Assembly: GCA_000697335.1 (NCBI GenBank)
Contig: JNEM01011453.1
Location: 1 to 28,624, forward strand
Direction of reading: 5' to 3'
DNA from: Conidiobolus incongruus B7586
Taxonomy: Eukaryota > Entomophthoromycota > Entomophthoromycetes > Entomophthorales > Conidiobolaceae
DNA length: 28,624 nt
The notes under the pieces were generated by a model. It did no database searches. It was not told the origin of the DNA and was given only the letters and a program-made list of their open reading frames with translations. Both the position numbers and the translations under genes were made by a program. Shown one piece after another: positions 21,443-28,624 of the stretch; position 1 is the first letter of the stretch, and each line of letters begins with the position of its first letter.

Positions 21443-22187
21443 TTTTATATAATTATATTCATATATTCGCTATCTTATTATCATGTATATTAAATTAATT
21501 TTTATCATTATATTGTTGATTTATTAAGTATTGTGATTATGATACTTCAATATAATAGTTAATTCTATTATTTACCAAATATCTATTAAAATTAATTTAT
21601 TATTAGCCTGTCATTGAAAGATACTAAAGATTTAGATAGTAAGATAACTATTTATTGTATATGACATGTTTATCAATTTTGATAATTTTCAATAAGCAAA
21701 TTTAAATTATCAAGGTGATAGATCAGATCTGAATATCATCTTAATCACAAGTAATGTCGGTCAACTCTCTTATCTCAATAAATATTACTGAGTTTAAAAG
21801 ATCACTATTGCTATGGTTCATTGTAATACCTTTAATTAAGGTTAGCTCATGTCGTAGGTTTAATCAAAGTGAATTATTAGCATTCTAATAACTCTCAGCA
21901 TTATATCAAAAGTGAATGGATGATTAATCATGTTGTTTATGTATAACAGTAATCAATATAAATTATTAATGATTAAGCGAAAATATGAAAATGCTAAGTT
22001 AATGAGGAACTGTAACATGCTGTAGTTTATGATAGAGCTAAAGCGATTAAATTATAAATGAATACTTCAAAATGGGATGTAATATATATGTAATAATACA
22101 TAGTTTTTAGTGATTAAACGAAAAAGTGATAAAGTGAAAAAGCAGTTGATTTAAAATCAGTTATTTTTTTCTTATTAAATTTGATAA
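21443..22187. other. AT-rich spacer between RPAP2 and the decayed ACBP copy
   Basis: No coding frame was seen. Mixed-composition text between about 21720 and 22060 has no recognisable match. Confidence 0.5.
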
Positions 22188-22554
22188 TTAACCCAATTTG
22201 ACAACTGTGCCTTTAGCGATTTCAATATACTTAAGAGTAACTTTTTCCTCTAGTATACTTAAATATTATAATATAATTTAGACACGATTGTATTGTTTCC
22301 AAATCTTTAAATTTTGTCTGAGTTCAAGCCAAGCATTCCACTTATTCTTACCAGTCAAATGAAATAAACCAGGAGCCTCTTCAGGCCAAATAAGTATAAT
22401 ATTACCAACTACCCAAGCTTATCACGTTTCACTTATCAGTATTGCTATCATCAACTGTAACTTACTCGTAATGGAAGTACAGTTTCAACAAGATATCGTT
22501 ATTGCACGTAGATCTCAATTTCATAATATCTTGAGCAACTTTTTTCAATACAGC
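22188..22554 (-). pseudogene. Decayed intron-bearing copy of the acyl-CoA-binding protein gene
   Basis: Three blocks align without gaps to exons 4, 3 and 2 of the intact ACBP gene at 24429-24864. They are 22188-22258 (71 nt, like exon 4), 22316-22378 (63 nt, like exon 3) and 22437-22554 (118 nt, like exon 2). Readable remains include VAQDIMKL, NNDILLKLY, TGKNKWNAW and LKYIEIAK. The intron spaces between the blocks are kept, and intron sequence next to exon 4 is still similar, so this is a DNA-level duplicate, not a processed copy. It has an in-frame TAA in the exon-2 block (CAA in the parent) and a lost donor (GT to AT) after that block. The donor after the exon-3 block is gone, and the acceptors before the exon-2 and exon-4 blocks are altered. 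A first exon cannot be recognised with confidence. It is very probably dead. Confidence 0.85.
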
Positions 22555-24428
22555 AATTAGAGTGAATTAATGTCAACATGGTTATTCATATACACATTTA
22601 TCAATTTATGCAGCTAGCTGGGATAAATATATTTAGAATTTAACGCATGATCAACTCCAATTTCATTGTTTTGTGGCTATTTATAATGCTCATTATAATC
22701 CTGAACATTGTTATTAATTAAGATATGTAATTTGTATATTATGGTGAATATTGAAATTTTGTTATTCTAGATTACTCCTCTTTTAATCAAAATATCAATT
22801 GTTTATTTACTAGAATTGGTTAAAGTACTTTTAGGTATATTCCAATATTTAATATAATCATATAATAAAAATTTTCAACTGAAAAAAATATTTAAAGATA
22901 TTATAATTTGAATTTTAACAAATTGGATATATATATAGTTATAAGCTGAAAAAATGACGTTAAAATATATGTTCCAGCCTCATTTTGGACTTCGAATGTT
23001 CAAGCAAAAAAGTCTGTGATATATTAGATGGAATTGAATGTCTATAATTATATTTCTTGATATTTATATAAAAAAGTTGTATATCCTGAATTGTCAAGTA
23101 TATTTTAAATTGAGATAAATGTTGCATTATTTCGATGATCAAATTATGAAATATTAATCATATATATTATAGTATATATTACATAATCACTTTTTATACC
23201 ATCTCAAGAGTAATTTAAGAGATTTGTTAAAAAATACAGACTGATAGATTTACATTATTTTGTAATTCATTTTTTAAATATTAATATAAAATTTTAACTA
23301 AATAAAGAGATTTAAAAATTTGTAGTAGTTTTTGTAATTATTACAAAATTTGTAAATATATTATATTCAAAAAAAATATTTCAAATGAATTTAAACTTTG
23401 TCTAAATTTAAAAATTTTTTCTACAGATCAACTATATGAAAAAGGATGCCAATATCCGAATTTATATTATTAATAAAATTAAATGATTATCTATCAAAAT
23501 GTAGCTTAGAATAAAATTATGGCTATCAATTATTGCCTTTTTGATATTTTTAGTTTATTTATGTTTTAATACAATAGCTGTCATGCTGGTATTTGATCAT
23601 AATCACCAGAACTCAATATTTCGTAGCTAGAAAATTGATCAATAAATAAGTATTATCTGTGTTGATGAAATATTAAAGATTTTTTTGAAAGTGTAGTTTA
23701 TACTGTACTTAAATAATAAACATAATGTATTTACAGAAATTTAATGTGTTTGAGGTTAAATAATTTAATTTAATTTGGTAGTTAAAATTTAAAAATAATC
23801 GAATCGTTTATTTTTATGTTTAACGATCAAAGTATAAGTTGAATTGTTATATTGGTAGGCTTGACTATGGAGATATATGATAATAATTAATTATAATTTA
23901 CTACCTTTGAAGAAAAGTATTCAACAAATATATTTGACTTTAAAAAATATATTGTGAATAAAATCTATTTGCTTTGATATCAAATTACTGTAATTATCTT
24001 AAAGTCACCATTTTGAGTTATATAAATTTATATTGATATCGAATTAAATTATTTTCTGGGACCATCTCTAATGAAATATACTATAATGTAATATTCACTT
24101 CAATTAATTGATTGTTTATATATTATTTGTTCAATAAAAAGATGAAATATGAATATATTAAATTATTTCATATAAACTTAATATTCAAGCAAGAGTGATT
24201 AATGAATAGTATTATATAGCAAAAACTTTATTAGTATTGATAGATGATCATTAAATTTTGATGAAAAGCTCCTGAAGGTTAAAAATAAAGATATATTACA
24301 AAAGAGGATACAGAATAAAAGAGATAATACATACTTATCAGAAAAAATGATTAAAATATATCGAAGCAGAAGGGTAAAGTGTTAAATTTACAAACAATTA
24401 TTATATTGATTTTAGATTACAATCATAT
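22555..24428. other. 1.9-kb AT-rich spacer between the ACBP copies
   Basis: I see nothing codable. The duplicated unit's upstream part probably decayed into 22555-22650, where a fragment (ATGAATAACCATGTTGAC on minus) loosely matches the first exon-intron junction of ACBP. Confidence 0.5.
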
Positions 24429-24864
24429 TTAAGAATGCTTGGCAATGACATCTTTAGCGATTTGGATGTACTTTTCAGTGGCTTCATCTTGGGACATACC
24501 TAAATATTAAATCAAAGTTGAGGAACTATTGAAATATTTCAAGATTAAGTAATACTTACCCTTGAGTTCGTTCCAAGCATTCCACTTAGCCTTACCAGTG
24601 AAATCGAACATACCAGGGGAATCTTAGAGAAATATAAGTATACTAGAATCAATAATAAGTTAACTTGTACTTACCAGTATTGTTGTCACCAACGGTGGCT
24701 TGTTTGAAATGAGAGTACAACTTTAATAAGGTATCGTTATCGGGCTTAGAAGACAATTTCTTGACATCTTCAGCAACTTTAGCGAATTCAGCCTATTAAA
24801 TCAGTTAATATATAATAGTATATAGTTTACTCAATAATCAACATACGTTAGCAAGACCAGACAT
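24429..24864 (-). CDS. ACB1: Acyl-CoA-binding protein
   Basis: Four exons (24864-24847, 24792-24675, 24622-24560, 24499-24429; introns 54, 52 and 60 nt, all GT-AG) encode 89 residues, the standard size of a cytosolic ACBP. The four-helix fold and its acyl-CoA site are complete: [18 protein letters not shown] (Tyr and Lys for the CoA and 3'-phosphate), [20 protein letters not shown], then [20 protein letters not shown]. It carries long-chain acyl-CoA esters in the cytosol and feeds lipid synthesis. A TATA box lies 54-61 nt upstream, and exon codons are GC-rich, suggesting strong expression. A decayed copy lies about 2 kb downstream in the same orientation. Confidence 0.97.
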
Positions 24865-25997
24865 TTTAATATTATAATAAATGATTAAGATGCTGTCTGA
24901 AAAGATGATCATAGGACTATTTATACACCTCAGTTCCATTTTACTTTCGTCACCCGTCAAAAATATGCATGATAGATATTAAGCAGGTATGGATAATGAT
25001 GATTGGTTCAATTTTAGTGAATCAACAATTCCTCCTATTAAACAAAACAACAATAATAATCTTATTCAAAAAATTGAATTCTATTATTAAATGAGAATAT
25101 AGAGGTTCAACATTAAATTTACATTTCATACTAATCCAATACTGATTTTTTTTATATTTCACGTTTTCATATGAATATTAATCCATTTTATCTTGTATAT
25201 TTTCTCAAAAATTCCGAATGGAATTAGAATACCTATGGAAAATTGATACATTTATTTGGAAAATATGACTATCCGAATTATGTAATAAACAGAACAAATA
25301 ACAGATATTATCAGGAAGAAAATGAGCAGAATTTATAAAAATAAACCTCTGATTATACCAATGTATACAATCAGATGTATATTTAGCAAAATAATAAAAG
25401 TATCTGGTAAATTAACATCATCTTATATATTTGCAATTTACAACTAATAATAATTAACTTTAAAGATTGAAAGACAAAATAGACACAAGAAATATTTGAT
25501 ATAATTATATACTATAATCAATGCAAAGATACTATTTAGAGATGAATAAGACTCACTTTCTCCAATTCTACTAAATAACTGAAAATTATAACTATTAGGC
25601 TAGGATTAATGATATATCCTTGCTATTTAGTCTAAGTTAAATTTTTGAATTTGAATTGTGACATGATAAATGTTCTATAATATCTAGTTTAATTAGAATA
25701 AAAATATCAAAATAATTGAGTTTTTAACAACTTAAATTTTCATTATCTTTTTTAAAAAATTGTAATGATATTTGAAATTATGCAATATTAAAAAATTAAT
25801 TTAATTTTATGCATATTTTAAAAAATTTGGAAACATGAAGAGAATAGCATAGTTTAATAATCCCATAATTATATACTATATCAAATTTGATTTAAAATGA
25901 TTAGATCAAGAATTTTAAACAATATTGATTAATTGACTAAGTATACATTTCAATTTTTATTTCACTAAGCTAGAATTGAAAATAAAAATAAATTAAA
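24865..25997. other. Divergent spacer between ACBP and RRP15
   Basis: Apart from the ACBP TATA box near 24920, this is AT-rich DNA with no coding frame. The RRP15 leader occupies the last part. Confidence 0.6.
24918..24925 (-). promoter_or_regulatory. TATA box of the ACBP gene
   Basis: Read on the minus strand this is TATAAATA, set in GGTGTATAAATAGTCC, 54-61 nt upstream of the ACBP start. It is the same octamer used ahead of SGT1. Confidence 0.6.
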
Positions 25998-26912
25998 ATG
26001 TCTACCAAAATAACGAATAAGAAAAATACTAAGAATATTAGAAAGAATAAATCTAAAACTGGAGAAAATGAAGAACATGATGAAACTAATACCCAGTTAG
26101 AAAATACTATTCAAGAATATCAAAATAAAATTGAAAACGACTATGATGATGCCGATGACGAAGATCAACAAGGCTTTTCCGAAGATGCCAACTCGGAAGG
26201 AAGTGTAAGCTCCGGTGACGAATCGAATGATGGCGACCAAGATTCCTCTGTAAAGAAACCTGCTAAAAGTAAATATTATTTTAAAATACTTTTCATTATA
26301 ATTTACTAAATGAGTTACAATTTTAGAGAAGAAGAGAGTTCACCATACTTCAGAAGATTTTTCTTCAGTTTTGGTTTCTTTAGTTAACCAAAGTTCTGGA
26401 GCTTTACCTAATCAGGTATACATATCTCTTAATTATTATTCATTATTTATTAATTCTATTCCTTATAAATAGACTCCAGTTTTATCTAAAAGCAAACAAA
26501 CTATTGTAAAATTAGAAGAAGAAAAATTAGACGAAAAAGCCAAGAAATTACTCAAACTAGAAAAGAAAGCTCAACAAGAAAAAGCTCACATTATTCCCGA
26601 CCATACAACAGTAGAATATGAGAAAAAATTGAGAAAAGTTGCTACTCGAGGAGGTAATCATCCAAAATATGTGTAATTTAATACATATTCTTATATTTTT
26701 ATTTAGTTGTGAAATTATTTAATGCTATCAAAGCTCAACAAAGGTCAGATGAGCAATCAGTGGGTGGTGGTTCTGTAAACGAAAGAATTGAGAGTAATTA
26801 CATACTATTATTATTATTATTATTATCCTATTTAAATGCTAATATAACCCTTATAGTGGCTCAACAATCTAAATCCAACTTCTTGAGTATGCTTAAAAAC
26901 AATAATCTTTAA
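25998..26912 (+). CDS. RRP15: Ribosomal RNA-processing protein 15 (60S assembly)
   Basis: Five exons (25998-26268, 26327-26415, 26473-26653, 26707-26793, 26857-26912; introns 58, 57, 53 and 63 nt) encode 227 residues. The first 25 residues are Lys/Asn-rich, probably a nucleolar signal, and are followed by an acidic Asp/Glu/Ser-rich stretch (about 28-86). The conserved Rrp15 core begins with the FSSVLVSLVNQSSGALPNQ region and TPVLSKSKQT. A Lys/Glu coiled coil (KLEEEKLDEKAKKLLKLEKK) follows, then the signature LRKVATRGVVKLFNAIKAQQ and the ending KSNFLSMLK. Rrp15 is a nucleolar factor needed for 27S pre-rRNA processing in the large-subunit pathway. Intron 4 contains a (TAT)7 tract (26806-26826). 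Exon joins are set by the family motif RKVATRG-VVKLFNA across intron 3. Confidence 0.92.
26806..26826. repeat. (TAT)7 microsatellite within RRP15 intron 4
   Basis: This is a 21-nt pure trinucleotide tract inside a 63-nt intron. Length variation here would change intron size but not the protein. Confidence 0.9.
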
Positions 26913-28624
26913 TATATTTAAATATGAATATGAATCTGAATTTATATATAAATACAAATAATAACAATATAGAATTATATCAACGACATTTCCTAATATA
27001 TTATCATGACCAATATTGTACCAAATAAATTTACATTATTAACTCTTTTTTCATATTATTTTTTTTAATTTTAGATTTCTCATGTTTAATTTATATCTTT
27101 ACAATGGTTATTATGTTTATATTTACAAAGTAAATTAATTGTTAGATGGTATTAATAAGAAATTCTTATTTTATACATTAATGAGCAATTTATTAAATAT
27201 TTAGTAATTATAAACTTTCATGCTGTCAAACTGATGACTAAATAACATATCATGATATTTTGTGGTCGGATTAAAAGCTAATTAAAAGTTTTAGGTTATT
27301 TGAAATTTCAACAAAAAGTAAATTTGTTTTAATTCTGTTATATACTGAAATAAAATTGTTAATTTCAATATTTATAACATATTTACTAAGTTTAATTGTC
27401 GATATACTAGGGTTCGATACTTCTCTATATTTAATTAATTTTGTATTATATGTATAATTTCAGTAAATTATGATATATAGTTTTCTACCGGTTTGCTTAT
27501 TCGAAGATTTTGAACCTCTTGAAGCTCTTGGATTCCTGTTGTTTCATTCTAGTTAATACACAAACAAGCTATCAAATCAGAATATTATGCTACCGTTCTT
27601 GAAGGTTTCTCCAATTTTTTGATATGAGTGTTTGCTTATATTCGAAATTGGAGCTCTTTAAAGTAATTATGATAATTGAAGTTAATAATTATCATATTAT
27701 CAAACATTATCTGCCCTTAATCCTTTAATTTCAGATTTCAATTTATTAATTTTATTATTATATATCGTTTATATTTTGTCAGTAATTTTAAAATACTTTG
27801 AATTCTATCAATTACTATCATTTGATTCATCATCCCATGATTTTTAGAACTTTCCTTTGCTAACGTTGAACTTTTGTCTCCAATGATTTAATTAAAAATA
27901 CATAATAAATATAATTGACAATTTATTATAATTTTAATACTTGAGTTATATGAGATTAATAAACTGTACTAAGTTAATTCAACTTTTCAATGAATGCTTT
28001 ATCCAACTGCTTTCCCAAATTTTAAAGGTCTTCAACATTTCAGAGTGATTTAATTTTTACTTGATATCAGCATAAATATTAATGGAATTGATTTACTTTG
28101 ACATTGACAGATTTTAATTAATCTGATCGATATTTTTTATTGGTTTCAATAATAAAGCACCTAAAAACATGATTGATATAATCTAGAAATATAATTTAAT
28201 ATAAGTTACCAATATATTATTCATGTTACAATTTAAATTATATCTAATTACAGGGTTAATTTATGGTTATAGTAATTTTTACTAACTACCTTTGATTTAT
28301 TTCTTTGAGTTATATATTTAATTAATTATGTTTGATGTAATTTTATCAATGCTTCATCATCCATTAGTATATTAATTAAATAATAGCAAAATTTTAAATT
28401 AAAATTAAATCAAAATATGAATATATAAGTTATAAAAATTAATATACAATATAAAATTAATATTTTTTATAATTAATACCTTTTTACTCTAATTTTAACA
28501 AGTTTTTAATAATTAAAAAATAATTTTTTATTATAGATTAAAATTGAGTATTTTATAAACTAATTCAATTTGTATATAGGAGATATTTAATATTAATATA
28601 TTATTTAATAGCTTAAAACTATTA
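26913..28624. other. AT-rich terminal spacer
   Basis: I support no gene. A less AT-rich patch at about 27480-27660 contains two similar strings, TTTGCTTATTCGAA and TTTGCTTATATTCGAA, but no continuous frame. The final 400 bases are nearly pure A/T. Confidence 0.6.

Noticed and set aside
22188-22554. Processed (retrotransposed) ACBP copy, or a functional second ACBP
   Set aside because: Intron spaces and some intron sequence are retained, ruling out a processed copy. An in-frame stop plus several lost splice sites make function unlikely.
22960-23142. 60-codon minus-strand frame between the ACBP copies
   Set aside because: It is an AT-rich chance frame with no motif or promoter.

Overview
The window is nuclear DNA from an AT-rich eukaryote, most likely a fungus, probably from an early-diverging (non-Dikarya) lineage. 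The evidence is nine host protein genes interrupted by 24 very short GT-AG introns (47 to 69 nt in my models), a Pol III tRNA gene, a Ppg1-type phosphatase (a fungal branch of the PP2A family), a mitochondrial protein-X homologue and a membrane UDP-glycosyltransferase of a kind I associate with Mucoromycota/Zoopagomycota-like fungi. The exact lineage is inference. All intact genes stop with TAA and read with the standard code. Exons are clearly richer in G+C than the long AT-rich spacers.

Layout, left to right: AT-rich spacer; SGT1-like co-chaperone gene without a TPR domain (1464-2190, minus), with a heat-shock-element promoter; PDHX/Pdx1-like pyruvate dehydrogenase component (3552-5291, plus); a 2.6 kb spacer with a small GC-richer patch near 5.95 kb; PPG1 phosphatase (7910-9099, plus); a decayed short-chain dehydrogenase (about 10078-10920, plus); tRNA-His(GTG) (11275-11345, minus); nascent polypeptide-associated complex alpha (12393-13023, minus); a spacer with a UUCG-capped hairpin; UDP-glycosyltransferase (14230-15986, minus) with a palindrome under its TATA-like box; a Pro/Tyr/Gln-rich small Cys protein (17892-18338, plus); mitochondrial tryptophanyl-tRNA synthetase (19428-20647, plus); RPAP2/Rtr1 (20872-21442, plus); a decayed, intron-bearing ACBP copy (22188-22554, minus); the intact ACBP gene (24429-24864, minus); RRP15 (25998-26912, plus); AT-rich end.

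The genes are mostly housekeeping: protein folding (SGT1, NAC), mitochondrial metabolism and translation (PDHX, TrpRS), RNA polymerase II CTD dephosphorylation (RPAP2), 60S assembly (RRP15), lipid handling (ACBP) and signalling (PPG1). They do not form a pathway cluster. I see no CRISPR array, prophage, retroelement or intact transposon. The most interesting points are two decaying gene copies, the heat-shock promoter on a TPR-less SGT1, a non-catalytic E2-like protein with an unusual inserted twin motif, and a few unexplained structured or GC-richer non-coding patches. I did not find a convincing new multi-gene system.
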